Notes: a model not told the origin generated them from the sequence alone. Positions 1 to 8,826 are shown, counted from the first letter of the stretch. The stretch: DNA of 64,000 nt from Cronobacter condimenti 1330 (GCF_001277255.1 NZ_CP012264.1:3410001-3474000); one strand, 5' to 3'. Made by a program: numbers and translations.

Positions 1-489
1 ACCGGCATGGATCTTCTGGTGAAGACGTCAGGCGTGGCCCGGAAAAGCATTTACCGGTATTTCGCGAACAAGGAAGACGTGACGGCCGCAGCACTGAGCG
101 CACGCGATATTCGCTGGATGGAATGGTTCAGGACTGAATGTGACAAAGCGGAGACCCCGCAAGCCCGCATCCTCAATATATTCACCGTGCTTAAAGGCTG
201 GTTTGAGTCAGAGGGGTACTGCGGATGTGCATTTATCAACACGGCGGGCGAAATCGGAGACCCAACCGATCCGGTTCGTCATATTGCCAGATTGCATAAA
301 CAGAAATTACTGGATTACCTCGTTGAGCTTACCGCCCAGCTGAATAAAGAGCAGTCATTACCTCTGGCAAGACAGTTACTCATACTGATTGAAGGCGCCA
401 TCACTATGTCACGTGTGATGGGTGATTACCGCGCCGCCGACGATGCAAGAGACATGGCTCAGCTGTTACTGAAACAGGCTTCGCCATAG
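1..489 (+). CDS. TetR-family transcriptional regulator, 5' end cut by window edge
   Basis: The frame is open from base 1, so the true start lies upstream and an internal ATG at 7 is not a convincing start. The first visible residues carry the second half of a TetR helix-turn-helix (SGVARKSIYRYFANKEDV, with the typical YRYF..KED recognition pattern). The remaining 140 or so residues form an alpha-helical ligand-binding region of the kind seen in short TetR repressors. Such proteins usually repress a nearby gene until a small molecule binds. The candidate target here is the NTF2-like gene 61 bp downstream on the same strand. Ligand unknown. TetR membership is clear from the motif; the partner is inferred. 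Confidence 0.85.
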   Translation, partial: TGMDLLVKTSGVARKSIYRYFANKEDVTAAALSARDIRWMEWFRTECDKAETPQARILNIFTVLKGWFESEGYCGCAFINTAGEIGDPTDPVRHIARLHKQKLLDYLVELTAQLNKEQSLPLARQLLILIEGAITMSRVMGDYRAADDARDMAQLLLKQASP

Positions 490-550
490 AAGCCTGAGTC
501 CCACGCTTAATCGACTCACTGAAATATCCACTTTAACTGGAGGCACCACC

Positions 551-1027
551 ATGTCTGATTCACACGTTCGTCCGCCACTTCCTCCCTTCACCCGCGAGAC
601 GGCTATTGAAAAAGTCAGGCTCGCTGAAGATGGCTGGAATAGCCGCGACGCAGAGAAAGTCTCGCTGGCATACTCGCTGGATACCAAATGGCGTAACCGC
701 GCGGAGTTCGCCAATAACCGTGAAGAAGCAAAAGGCTTTCTCGATCGTAAGTGGAAAAAAGAACATGAGTATCGCCTCATTAAAGAATTATGGGCGTTCG
801 ACGGTAACCGCATTGCCGTTCGCTACGCATATGAATGGCATGATGATTCCGGTAACTGGTTCCGCTCTTATGGCAATGAAAACTGGGAATTTGCGGCAGA
901 CGGCCTGATGCAGCGCCGCTTCGCATGTATCAACGATATGCCCATCAAAGAAAGCGAACGCAAATTCTTCTGGCCGCTGGGCCGTCGTCCGGATGATCAT
1001 CCGGGCCTGTCAGATCTGGGGCTGTAA
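551..1027 (+). CDS. DUF1348 / NTF2-like (SnoaL fold) protein
   Basis: A 158-residue soluble protein of the DUF1348 family, a nuclear transport factor 2-like cone-shaped fold. The pattern is typical: an N-terminal helix with AEDGWNSRD, then KWRNRAEF and RKW..E..YRLIKELWAF, then Trp/Tyr-rich strands (AYEWHDDSGNWFRSYGNENWEF), ending in a Pro-rich tail (RRPDDHPGLSDLGL). Family length is normally about 150 residues, so it looks complete. The ATG is preceded by GGAGG at 539-543. No enzymatic activity is established for the family and no catalytic residue can be assigned. It follows a TetR regulator on the same strand, a common pairing for this family, so it may be under that regulator. A hairpin with a T-run follows about 80 bases after the stop. 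Confidence 0.85.
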   Translation: MSDSHVRPPLPPFTRETAIEKVRLAEDGWNSRDAEKVSLAYSLDTKWRNRAEFANNREEAKGFLDRKWKKEHEYRLIKELWAFDGNRIAVRYAYEWHDDSGNWFRSYGNENWEFAADGLMQRRFACINDMPIKESERKFFWPLGRRPDDHPGLSDLGL

Positions 1028-1107
1028 GGCTGTACTTTCCTGAGAGGCCCAGGGCGACGGTTCCTGCCGGGGCTTTCTCAGCCAGACAATCTGGACACGG
1101 CGCGCTG

Positions 1108-1126
1108 AAGCGCAGAGCGCTTTTTT
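1108..1126 (+). terminator. Rho-independent terminator after the DUF1348 gene
   Basis: AAGCGC-aga-GCGCTT followed by a T-run (1121-1126). It lies 80 bp after the NTF2-like stop codon and would end transcription on the plus strand before the convergent cynS. Confidence 0.6.
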
Positions 1127-1289
1127 ATTCTGAACGCGCTGAGTGAGCAACAGGCTCCATTCAGTGATAGGCACAATACGCGAGAGGATTAATCGTAGGC
1201 GGGGTTTAGCCCGGTGACTTTTTTCTGTCCTGATTTGTGTTTCAGGCCCGGGTCATTTTCAGTCGCCAGGCCTGCTTATCAGGCAGCCA

Positions 1290-1760
1290 TCAGAAAGGTT
1301 TGGTAGGCAGATATTTGCCGTCGAGGGTGATGACGGCACGATGCCCCCCTTCAGGATCCTCGACTTTCTTAACGTCCAGTTTGAAATTGATGGCGCTGAT
1401 GATGCCGTCACCAAACTTTTCGTGAATCAGCGCTTTAAGCGTCGTGCCGTAGACCGACATCATCTCGTAAAAACGGTAGATGGTGGGGTCAGTTGGCAGG
1501 GTATTCACGACGCTTCCCCGAACGGGTATTGACTGCAATAACGTAATTTCATCCGCACTGAGATCGAGTTTCTTCCCCACAACGTGTGCCGCGCTGGCAG
1601 GCAGCGCGTGCTGTCCGAGCAGAGCCGCGACGACGAAGGCTTCTGACAGCCCCGTGCCGTCGACTATCTCAGCGTAAGAGAGGCCTTTGCGGGCTTTAGC
1701 CAGAATGATGGTTTCGGTAAGTGCCATGCGGGCAGTCTGGGTGGCTTGCGTCTGGATCAT
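1290..1760 (-). CDS. cynS: Cyanate hydratase (cyanase)
   Basis: Cyanase converts cyanate and bicarbonate to ammonia and CO2 through carbamate, detoxifying cyanate and supplying nitrogen. The protein is 156 residues, the E. coli length. It has an N-terminal helical domain (AKARKGLSYAEIVDGTGLSE) and a C-terminal catalytic domain with the conserved DPTIYRFYEM, YG.TLKALIHEKFGDGIISAI and DGKYLPTKPF motifs; these hold the Arg, Glu and Ser that line the active site between subunits of the decamer. The ATG at 1760 follows AGGAG and gives family length; the frame stays open further upstream but only with non-homologous residues. The gene is 34 bp after cynT in one transcript. No cynX transporter gene follows: the next gene is convergent. 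Confidence 0.97.
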   Translation of the reverse strand: MIQTQATQTARMALTETIILAKARKGLSYAEIVDGTGLSEAFVVAALLGQHALPASAAHVVGKKLDLSADEITLLQSIPVRGSVVNTLPTDPTIYRFYEMMSVYGTTLKALIHEKFGDGIISAINFKLDVKKVEDPEGGHRAVITLDGKYLPTKPF

Positions 1761-1794
1761 GGTGTTATCTCCTGGGGAGTGGCAGGTTAAGGGG

Positions 1795-2454
1795 TCAGGC
1801 AACACGCCTGGCTTTTCGGGAAACGGCGTAAACGTCGGGGTTTTCTGCGAGGGGCACGAAGGTGCCGGAGCGGCCATCGAAGGCATCAATGCGCCCGCTT
1901 CCAATGTCATAGATCCAGCCATGAAGCGTCACGCGACGTTCTTCCAGCGCCAGACGAACCGACGGATGCGTCTGGATGTTAGCCAGTTGCGCGATGACGT
2001 TTTCGCGCACCATCGCTGCGACTTTCGCCAGCGGATCCTGGTGCTCTCGCGCCTCATTGACCACACGCGCGGAATCGGCGTATCGCAACCAGCTAGCCAC
2101 AGCGGGCATGTGATCCAGGCATTTACAGGTTGCGATAGCCGTCATTGCGCCACAGTCAGAGTGGCCGCAGATAACAATGTCGGCGACCTGGAGCGCGGCG
2201 ACGGCGTATTCCACAGAGGCTGAAACACCGCCCGGCTCCGGGCCATACGAGGGCACGATATTTCCGGCGTTGCGAATAACAAAGAGATCGCCCGGCTCGC
2301 GCTGCGTGACCAGTTCTGGCACCAGTCGACTGTCAGAGCAGGAGATAAACAGCGCCCTGGGACTCTGCTGCGTAGCCAGCTCCTTAAAGAGCTTTACCCG
2401 CTCGGGAAACGCACTTTTCTGAAACGTCAGAAAACCGTCAATGATGTCTTTCAT
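1795..2454 (-). CDS. cynT: Carbonic anhydrase CynT (beta class)
   Basis: A 219-residue beta-class carbonic anhydrase. It hydrates CO2 to bicarbonate, replacing the bicarbonate that cyanase consumes. Zinc-binding motifs are present: FISCSDSRLVPE (first Cys, plus Asp and Arg) and CGHSDCGAM (His and second Cys). The long identical stretch around LVTQREPGDLFVIRNAGNIV is typical of CynT rather than the housekeeping Can. The ATG at 2454 (MKDIIDGF) matches the family start; an in-frame extension to 2487 is possible but adds non-conserved residues. First gene of cynTS, divergent from cynR across 109 bp, where the CynR-controlled promoter should lie. Confidence 0.95.
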   Translation of the reverse strand: MKDIIDGFLTFQKSAFPERVKLFKELATQQSPRALFISCSDSRLVPELVTQREPGDLFVIRNAGNIVPSYGPEPGGVSASVEYAVAALQVADIVICGHSDCGAMTAIATCKCLDHMPAVASWLRYADSARVVNEAREHQDPLAKVAAMVRENVIAQLANIQTHPSVRLALEERRVTLHGWIYDIGSGRIDAFDGRSGTFVPLAENPDVYAVSRKARRVA

Positions 2455-2563
2455 GGTCACAATCTCGATGTCTCTGGGATGAGACAAAGATTACGTAACG
2501 CATGACATTAGGTAAAAGTCGCAATTATTATGGGGCGAATCAGAAAATCTTATAGGAGCGGCT

Positions 2564-3451
2564 ATGCTCGCCAGACACATCCGGTATTTCCTGGCGGTCG
2601 CGGAGCATCTGAGCTTCACGAAAGCAGCGATGGCCTTACATGTCTCTCAGCCTGCCCTGTCGCAGCAGGTAAAGCAGCTTGAGGAAAGTCTTGGCGCCCG
2701 GTTGTTTGACCGCTCCGGGCGTGTGACCCGCCTGACGGATGCCGGCGCGGCCTATCTGCAGTATGTTCGCCGGGCGTCTCAGGAATTGCAGGAAGCTCAG
2801 CGCGCCATTCATGACGTGCGCGACCTCAGCCGTGGCTCATTGCGCGTGGCCGTGACGCCCACGTTCACCACCTATCTGGTGGGGCCGGTGGTCGAGGCTT
2901 TTCACTCCCGGTATCCAGAGATTACACTCAGCCTGCAGGAAATTTCGCAGGAACACATGGAAGAACTCCTGCTGGCGGATGAACTCGATGTGGGAATCGC
3001 TTTTGAGCACGCCCACAGCCCCGATATTGAGGCAGTCCCGTTGCTGGATGAGACGCTTGCGCTTGTCGTCAGCCCCGGGCACCCGTTAGCCCATGAAAAA
3101 TCGGTAGGGCTGGAGCGCCTGAATGCGGAATCGCTTGTTTTGCTCAGTACCGAGTTCGCGACGCGCGAACAGATCGATAACTACTGCCGTAAACACGGCA
3201 TTCACCCTAAGGTTGTGGTGGAAGCCAATGCGCTTGGCGCGGTGATAGACATCGTTCGCAGAACATCGTTATCGACATTGTTGCCTGCGAAAACGGCCTT
3301 TGCGCATGCTCCTCTCGTGGCGATAGCGCTTGAACCCGAGCGCCTGCAACGTAAAGCCGTGCTTATGCGCCGCCGGGACGCCTATCAGAGTTTTGCCGCC
3401 CGGGTTTTCACGAAACTGACAGTAGCCATTTCCGCAGAACTGAAAAGTTAA
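2564..3451 (+). CDS. cynR: LysR-type activator of the cyanate operon
   Basis: A 295-residue LysR-type regulator. The N-terminal winged helix-turn-helix (residues about 1-60) contains SFTKAAMALHVSQPALSQQVKQLE; the remainder is the periplasmic-binding-protein-like effector domain (RVAVTPTF onward). In E. coli, CynR activates cynTSX when cyanate is present and represses itself. Assignment rests on sequence and on its divergent position 109 bp from cynT. A TAGGAG ribosome site precedes the ATG. It is followed by a 294-bp gap before mutS. Assignment to CynR rather than another LysR is strong because of the context. Confidence 0.92.
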   Translation: MLARHIRYFLAVAEHLSFTKAAMALHVSQPALSQQVKQLEESLGARLFDRSGRVTRLTDAGAAYLQYVRRASQELQEAQRAIHDVRDLSRGSLRVAVTPTFTTYLVGPVVEAFHSRYPEITLSLQEISQEHMEELLLADELDVGIAFEHAHSPDIEAVPLLDETLALVVSPGHPLAHEKSVGLERLNAESLVLLSTEFATREQIDNYCRKHGIHPKVVVEANALGAVIDIVRRTSLSTLLPAKTAFAHAPLVAIALEPERLQRKAVLMRRRDAYQSFAARVFTKLTVAISAELKS

Positions 3452-3745
3452 CACGCGCCGCTTTAAGGTGTTCCGCCTCTGCCAGAGACAATGGACGGTC
3501 TTGCTGGCTGGACGACAGTTTGCCTGCCCTAAAGACTCCGTTATCATGCTCCCTGCGTATTTATGAAACCAATATTGGTTGTGCTGTATGTGGCCATTTA
3601 TCACCAGGCGGTAGATTGGCAAACGACGCTTTAACCAACATTTATATGTAGGATTTCATAAGGTCCAGTGAGACAAAGTGAACTCAATGAGAACAAAAAC
3701 TATCACTCACTCATTAAAATTTAAGCTAATGGACATTAAAAACCG
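3452..3745 (+). other. cynR-mutS intergenic region
   Basis: 294 bp with no gene I can support. The second half is AT-rich (3650-3745) and should hold the mutS promoter. I see no strong hairpin with a T-run after cynR. Confidence 0.5.
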
Positions 3746-6307
3746 ATGAGCACAAGCGAAACCTTCGACGCCCACACCCCAATGATGCAGCAGTATCTGA
3801 AGCTCAAGGCGCAGCACCCTGACATCTTACTGTTTTACCGCATGGGCGATTTTTACGAACTCTTTTATGACGATGCGAAACGCGCGTCGCAGCTGCTGGA
3901 TATTTCACTGACCAAACGCGGCGCTTCAGCCGGTGAACCGATTCCGATGGCGGGCGTGCCGCACCACGCTGTAGAGAACTATCTGGCGAAGCTGGTTAAC
4001 CTTGGCGAATCGGTGGCGATTTGCGAGCAAATCGGCGACCCGGCTACGTCAAAAGGGCCAGTTGAGCGCAAAGTGGTGCGCATCGTCACGCCTGGCACTA
4101 TCAGCGACGAAGCGCTGCTTCAGGAGCGTCAGGACAACCTGCTCGCGGCCATCTGGCAGGATGCGAAAGGCTTTGGCTATGCGACGCTTGATATCAGCTC
4201 TGGCCGTTTTCGCTTAACCGAGCCGCAGGACAGGGAAACCATGGCCGCGGAGTTACAGCGCACGAACCCGGCAGAGTTACTGTACGCAGAGGATTTCGCC
4301 GAGATGGCGCTGATTGAAGGCCGTCGTGGCCTGCGCCGTCGCCCGCTCTGGGAGTTTGAGCTCGATACCGCACGCCAGCAGCTGAATTTGCAATTCGGTA
4401 CGCGCGATCTGGTGGGCTTCGGCGTGGAAAACGCGCCGCGCGGCCTGTGCGCTGCCGGTTGCCTGTTGCAGTACGTGAAAGACACGCAGCGCACCAGCCT
4501 GCCGCATATCCGCTCAATTACGATGGAGCGCCAGCAGGACGGCATCATTATGGACGCCGCAACGCGCCGTAATCTGGAAATCACTCAGAACCTGGCAGGC
4601 GGCGTGGATAACACGCTGGCTTCCGTGCTGGACTGCACCGTGACGCCGATGGGCAGCCGCATGCTGAAACGCTGGCTGCATATGCCGGTGCGCGATACCG
4701 CGGTGCTGCGCCACCGCCAGCAGGCGATTGCCGCGCTGATGGAATACAGCGCTGAGCTTCAACCGGTGCTGCGACAGGTGGGCGATCTGGAGCGTATTCT
4801 GGCGCGCCTTGCGCTGCGTACTGCACGCCCGCGCGATCTGGCGCGGATGCGTCACGCCTTCCAGCAATTACCACTGCTCAACACGTTGCTGACCGATATC
4901 GACGCGGAGTCTGTGCAGACGCTGCGTGAACAGATGGGTGAATTCGCAGATCTGAGAACGCTGCTGGAGCGCGCCATTATTGAAGCGCCGCCGGTGCTGG
5001 TGCGTGACGGCGGCGTGATTGCGCCAGGCTATCATGAAGAGCTCGACGAATGGCGGGCGCTGGCGGATGGCGCGACCGATTACCTGGACAAGCTGGAAAT
5101 TCGCGAACGCGATAAGCTCGGCATCGACACGCTCAAAGTGGGCTTTAACGCAGTGCACGGCTACTTTATTCAGGTGAGCCGCGGTCAGAGCCATATGGTG
5201 CCGATTCACTATGTACGCCGCCAGACGCTGAAGAACGCCGAGCGTTATATCATTCCGGAACTGAAAGAGTATGAAGACAAAGTTCTGACCTCAAAAGGCA
5301 AAGCGCTGGCGCTGGAAAAACAGCTCTACGATGAGTTGTTCGATTTGCTGTTGCCACACCTGGCGGACCTGCAAAAAAGCGCCGCCGCGCTGGCAGAACT
5401 CGACGTGCTGGCAAACCTCGCCGAGCGTGCCGATACGCTCAACTACCGCTGCCCGACGCTTACCGATAAACCGGGCATTCGTCTGGTGGAAGGCCGTCAT
5501 CCGGTGGTAGAGCGCGTGCTGAACGAGCCGTTTATCGCCAACCCGCTGTCGTTAAGCCCGCAGCGCCGAATGCTTATCATCACCGGGCCGAATATGGGCG
5601 GTAAAAGCACCTATATGCGCCAGACGGCACTGATTGTGCTGATGGCCTATATCGGAAGCTTTGTACCTGCAGAAGAAGCGGAAATCGGCCCGATCGACAG
5701 GATCTTTACCCGCGTGGGCGCGGCGGACGATCTGGCTTCTGGTCGCTCGACGTTTATGGTGGAGATGACCGAAACCGCCAACATTCTGCATAACGCGACC
5801 GAACATAGCCTGGTGCTGATGGATGAAATTGGCCGCGGGACGTCGACGTATGACGGCTTGTCACTCGCGTGGGCATGCGCAGAAAACCTTGCTAACCGGA
5901 TCAAGGCGCTGACACTGTTCGCGACGCACTATTTCGAACTGACCCAGTTGCCGGAGAAAATGGAAGGCGTCGCGAACGTGCATCTGGATGCCATTGAGCA
6001 TGGTGATACGATTGCATTTATGCACAGCGTACAGGACGGCGCGGCCAGTAAGAGCTACGGGCTGGCGGTAGCGGCGCTCGCAGGTGTGCCGAAAGAGGTG
6101 ATTAAGCGCGCGCGCCAGAAACTGCGCGAGCTGGAGAGCCTTTCCGGTAATGCGGCGGCGACACAGGTGGATGGCACGCAGATGTCGCTGTTGAGCGCTG
6201 CGGAAGAGACAAACCCGGCGGTTGAGGCACTGGAAAATCTTGACCCGGATTCGCTTTCGCCGCGTCAGGCGCTGGAGTGGATTTACCGGTTAAAAAGCCT
6301 CGTGTAA
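3746..6307 (+). CDS. mutS: DNA mismatch repair protein MutS
   Basis: MutS recognises base-base mismatches and small loops and, with MutL and MutH, starts methyl-directed repair. At 853 residues it is the E. coli length and nearly identical throughout. The mismatch-reading Phe-x-Glu motif is at residues 36-38 (MGDFYELF). The connector, lever and clamp regions follow. The C-terminal ATPase has Walker A GPNMGGKST (about 614-622), a Walker B region with LVLMDEIGRGTSTYDG, and the conserved ATHYFELT. The C-terminal tail (SPRQALEWIYRLKSLV) used for tetramer formation is intact. No frameshift or lost catalytic motif, so a mutS mutator phenotype is not expected. Single gene, followed by repeats. Confidence 0.99.
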   Translation: MSTSETFDAHTPMMQQYLKLKAQHPDILLFYRMGDFYELFYDDAKRASQLLDISLTKRGASAGEPIPMAGVPHHAVENYLAKLVNLGESVAICEQIGDPATSKGPVERKVVRIVTPGTISDEALLQERQDNLLAAIWQDAKGFGYATLDISSGRFRLTEPQDRETMAAELQRTNPAELLYAEDFAEMALIEGRRGLRRRPLWEFELDTARQQLNLQFGTRDLVGFGVENAPRGLCAAGCLLQYVKDTQRTSLPHIRSITMERQQDGIIMDAATRRNLEITQNLAGGVDNTLASVLDCTVTPMGSRMLKRWLHMPVRDTAVLRHRQQAIAALMEYSAELQPVLRQVGDLERILARLALRTARPRDLARMRHAFQQLPLLNTLLTDIDAESVQTLREQMGEFADLRTLLERAIIEAPPVLVRDGGVIAPGYHEELDEWRALADGATDYLDKLEIRERDKLGIDTLKVGFNAVHGYFIQVSRGQSHMVPIHYVRRQTLKNAERYIIPELKEYEDKVLTSKGKALALEKQLYDELFDLLLPHLADLQKSAAALAELDVLANLAERADTLNYRCPTLTDKPGIRLVEGRHPVVERVLNEPFIANPLSLSPQRRMLIITGPNMGGKSTYMRQTALIVLMAYIGSFVPAEEAEIGPIDRIFTRVGAADDLASGRSTFMVEMTETANILHNATEHSLVLMDEIGRGTSTYDGLSLAWACAENLANRIKALTLFATHYFELTQLPEKMEGVANVHLDAIEHGDTIAFMHSVQDGAASKSYGLAVAALAGVPKEVIKRARQKLRELESLSGNAAATQVDGTQMSLLSAAEETNPAVEALENLDPDSLSPRQALEWIYRLKSLV

Positions 6308-6313
6308 CGCAAC

Positions 6314-6398
6314 GGCGGGTTGCGCTGCGCTCCCCGCCCTGCCTTCTACATCACCTCTGTTAATACCTGTAGGGCGGGTTAAGCGCAGCGCCCCCACC
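6314..6398. repeat. Paired REP/BIME-like palindromic element
   Basis: Two inverted GC-rich units are separated by about 35 bp. The first is GGCGGG...CCCCGCC and the second is GTAGGGCGGGTTAAGCGCAG continuing to CCCCCACC. The same two-unit arrangement is seen at 56511-56590 and a single unit at 30057-30082, so this is a dispersed intergenic repeat family. It directly follows the mutS stop. Confidence 0.7.
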
Positions 6399-6433
6399 GT
6401 TCCCCAGTAATATTACGCATACCGGCTTTTCAC

Positions 6434-6454
6434 CCTCTTCCCTGCGGGAAGAGG
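6434..6454. repeat. Short CCCTCT-type intergenic palindrome
   Basis: Perfect 9-bp arms CCTCTTCCC-tgc-GGGAAGAGG, followed by GTCAGGCTGAG. This resembles the CCCTCTCCC..GGGAGAGGGT repeat class common between genes in enterobacteria; a related form lies at 25765-25852. It sits between the convergent mutS and ecdD and may also act as an RNA hairpin. Confidence 0.5.
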
Positions 6455-6470
6455 TCAGGCTGAGCGTATA

Positions 6471-6707
6471 TTACCGCTTATCCTCTGAGAGCAGCGGCGG
6501 CACGGTGGGCACTTCCGGGGCATTATCAATATCGTTCTGCGTCATCCGAAACGCCTCAGGATAATGCTCACGGCTGGTGCGGCGCAGCGGCTCGGTGTCG
6601 CGCCAGGTATACAGACAGTGCTGGCACTGATACACCGTCCAGACGCCTTTTACCGGCGAGGTCGCCATAATTTCGATGGTGTCATCGGCACAACGTGGAC
6701 AAATCAT
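6471..6707 (-). CDS. ecdD: Non-oxidative hydroxyarylic acid decarboxylase, subunit D
   Basis: A 78-residue protein of the VdcD/EcdD/BsdD family, the small third subunit needed for activity of the UbiD-type hydroxyarylic acid decarboxylase. Its N-terminal half is a zinc-ribbon-like domain with two Cys pairs (MICPRCADD and YQCQHCLYTW), followed by the family WRDTEPLRRT motif. The C-terminal part is Pro-rich and less conserved. The ATG follows AAGGAG. Last gene of the B-C-D operon, 9 bp after ecdC. The exact role of the subunit is not settled in the family; assembly or stabilisation of the complex is likely. Confidence 0.9.
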   Translation of the reverse strand: MICPRCADDTIEIMATSPVKGVWTVYQCQHCLYTWRDTEPLRRTSREHYPEAFRMTQNDIDNAPEVPTVPPLLSEDKR

Positions 6708-6716
6708 CTCGACTCC

Positions 6717-8147
6717 TTATTTTCTGCGGTTAGCCAGCATGGCGGTTAATTTTTCCACCCACATCGGGGTCTCGGGCAGATCCTTCACCGGCTGGCTGTA
6801 ATGGCCGCGGTTGTCCGGCGCAACGGGCGTCGTGGCATCGATAATCAGCTTGTCGGTAATGCCCGCGGGGCTTGATCCCGGATCCAGCTCCAGTACCGAC
6901 ATATTCGGTAGCTGCACCAGATCGCCTGCCGGGTTAACCTTTGATGACAACGCCCACATCACCTGCGGCAGATCGAACGGATCGACATCCTCATCGACCA
7001 TAATCACCATCTTCACGTAGCCCAGCCCGTGCGGCGTCGTCATTGCCCGCAGCCCGACCGCGCGAGCAAAACCGCCGTAGCGTTTTTTCGTGGAGATAAT
7101 CGCAAGCAGACCGTGGGTGTACATCGCATTAACGGCCTGCACTTCCGGGAATTCTGCTTTTAACTGCTGATAGAGCGGCACACAGGTCGCAGGCCCGATC
7201 AGATAATCGATTTCGGTCCACGGCATACCAAGATAGAGCGATTCAAAAATCGGTTTGGTGCGGTAAGAAACCTTATCGATCCGCACAACGGTCATATTGC
7301 GCCCGCCAGAATAGTGCCCGGTAAACTCGCCGAACGGCCCTTCTATCTCACGTTTGCGACCTTCGATCACACCTTCAAGGATCACCTCTGAGCCCCACGG
7401 CACGTCGAAACCGGTCAGCGGCGCGGTCGCTATCGGATACGGACTTTCACGTAGCGCGCCTGCCATCTCATATTCCGACTGGTCATATTTCAGCGGTGTG
7501 GCACCCATCAGCGTGATGATCGGATCATTGCCAAGCGTAATGGCGATCGGCAAATCTTCGCCGCGCTCCTCCGCTTTATGCAGATGCAGCGCAATATCGT
7601 GCATCGGCACGGGTTGCAGCCCGAGTTTGCGCTTGCCTTTCACTTCCATACGGTAAATGCCGACGTTCTGCTTGCCGAAGTGGTCAGGATCCTGCGGATC
7701 GCGCGACACTACACACGCTTTGTCGAGATAGAATCCGCCGTCGCCGTCGTTTAAGCGAAAGAGCGGCAGAATATCGAACAAGTTGATGTCATCACCGTCC
7801 ACGCTGTTCTGCGCCCACGGTGGATTATCACGGCGCTCTGGCGCGACGGGAAAGGTGTCCCAGCGGCGGATAAATTCGTCGATTTGCTGCTTCACTGGTG
7901 TCGTGGGCGGCAGGCCCAGCGAAATCGCATGATTTGGCCATGAGCCGATGGTGTTCATCGCCACCCGCGCATCGGTAAAGCCGCGAATATTGTCAAACCA
8001 GAGCGCGGGCGCGCCTTCACCGATGCGTCCGCTCGCGTTGGCGGCAGCGGCGATATCCGGCTCCGCCTGTACTTCTTCGCTGATTCTCAGCAGTTGTCCC
8101 TGTTCTTCAAGCGCCTGCAAAAAGCTGCGCAGATCGTCAAACGCCAT
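6717..8147 (-). CDS. ecdC: Non-oxidative hydroxyarylic acid decarboxylase, subunit C (UbiD family)
   Basis: Catalytic subunit, 476 residues, of the UbiD superfamily that uses prenylated FMN to decarboxylate aromatic acids reversibly. Relatives act on 4-hydroxybenzoate, vanillate or protocatechuate. Family signatures are visible: an N-terminal MAFDDLRSFLQALEEQGQL, the central EGPFGEFTGHYSGG motif containing an active-site Glu, and the C-terminal DPSGSS-like LDPGSSPAGITDKL segment. Length matches VdcC/KpdC/BsdC (about 475). The start follows AGGAGG at ideal spacing. It lies between its flavin prenyltransferase subunit (28 bp upstream) and subunit D. The substrate cannot be read from sequence; HosA next door suggests 4-hydroxybenzoate-type acids. 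Confidence 0.93.
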   Translation of the reverse strand: MAFDDLRSFLQALEEQGQLLRISEEVQAEPDIAAAANASGRIGEGAPALWFDNIRGFTDARVAMNTIGSWPNHAISLGLPPTTPVKQQIDEFIRRWDTFPVAPERRDNPPWAQNSVDGDDINLFDILPLFRLNDGDGGFYLDKACVVSRDPQDPDHFGKQNVGIYRMEVKGKRKLGLQPVPMHDIALHLHKAEERGEDLPIAITLGNDPIITLMGATPLKYDQSEYEMAGALRESPYPIATAPLTGFDVPWGSEVILEGVIEGRKREIEGPFGEFTGHYSGGRNMTVVRIDKVSYRTKPIFESLYLGMPWTEIDYLIGPATCVPLYQQLKAEFPEVQAVNAMYTHGLLAIISTKKRYGGFARAVGLRAMTTPHGLGYVKMVIMVDEDVDPFDLPQVMWALSSKVNPAGDLVQLPNMSVLELDPGSSPAGITDKLIIDATTPVAPDNRGHYSQPVKDLPETPMWVEKLTAMLANRRK

Positions 8148-8175
8148 GCGTATTCCTCCTCATGATAAATGGATG

Positions 8176-8751
8176 TCAGTCTTTGACGGGGCGTAACCCT
8201 TGCCAGCGGCGGGCATTGCGGGCATCAAGCCCAAACTGATCGAGCACGCGGGCGACAATATGATTGACCATATCGTCCAGCGTCCCGGGATGGTTGTACC
8301 AGGCGGGCATCGGCGGCACGATGGCAACCCCCATACGAGAGAGCGCCAGCAGGTTTTCCAGATGAATGGTGCTAAGCGGCGTTTCGCGCGGTACCAGCAC
8401 CAGTTTGCGCCCCTCTTTCAGCACCACATCGGCGGCACGCCCCACCAGTCCTTCGGCATACCCGGCGCGAATGCCCGCCAGGGTTTTCATACTGCACGGA
8501 ATAATCACCATTCCGTCTGTGCGAAACGATCCGGATGAGATAGTCGCCGCCTGATCTGCCGGGCTGTGCACCACATCGGCAAGCCCCGCGACATCCTGCC
8601 AGGAGAACGGCGTTTCCAGTTCAGTGGTGGTTTTTGCCCATTTCGACATCACCAGATGCGTTTCTACCTCGGGCATCGCTTTCAACGCCTGTAACAGTGC
8701 AACACCCAGCGGCGCGCCGGTCGCGCCTGTCATTCCGACTATCAGTCTCAT
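8176..8751 (-). CDS. ecdB: Flavin prenyltransferase, hydroxyarylic acid decarboxylase subunit B (UbiX/Pad1 family)
   Basis: A 191-residue UbiX-family enzyme that joins dimethylallyl phosphate to reduced FMN, giving the prenyl-FMN cofactor of the UbiD partner. It shows the N-terminal GMTGATGAPLGVALLQAL flavin loop, SSGSFRTDGM, the CSMKTLAGIRAGYADG-like segment, LVPRETPLS.IH and PPMPAWYNHP. It closely resembles E. coli Pad1/EcdB (about 197 residues). The ATG at 8751 (MRLIVGM) matches the family start and follows AAGGGGAC; an upstream in-frame codon would add non-conserved residues. First gene of ecdBCD, divergent from hosA; two HosA-like operators lie in its upstream region. Confidence 0.94.
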   Translation of the reverse strand: MRLIVGMTGATGAPLGVALLQALKAMPEVETHLVMSKWAKTTTELETPFSWQDVAGLADVVHSPADQAATISSGSFRTDGMVIIPCSMKTLAGIRAGYAEGLVGRAADVVLKEGRKLVLVPRETPLSTIHLENLLALSRMGVAIVPPMPAWYNHPGTLDDMVNHIVARVLDQFGLDARNARRWQGLRPVKD

Positions 8752-8768
8752 GCGTCCCCTTTGACATT

Positions 8769-8782
8769 GTTCGTACACGAAC
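8769..8782. promoter_or_regulatory. Putative HosA operator 1
   Basis: GTTCGTACACGAAC has perfect 6-bp inverted arms (GTTCGT/ACGAAC) around a 2-base centre. It lies 17 bp upstream of the ecdB start, in the gap shared with divergent hosA. HosA is reported to bind a TTCGTATACGAA-type palindrome upstream of this operon in E. coli, which fits; binding here is inferred. Confidence 0.7.
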
Positions 8783-8826
8783 TTATGAATTCAAAGTACG
8801 CCGACGTGAGGAGGCTGACAAGTTCG

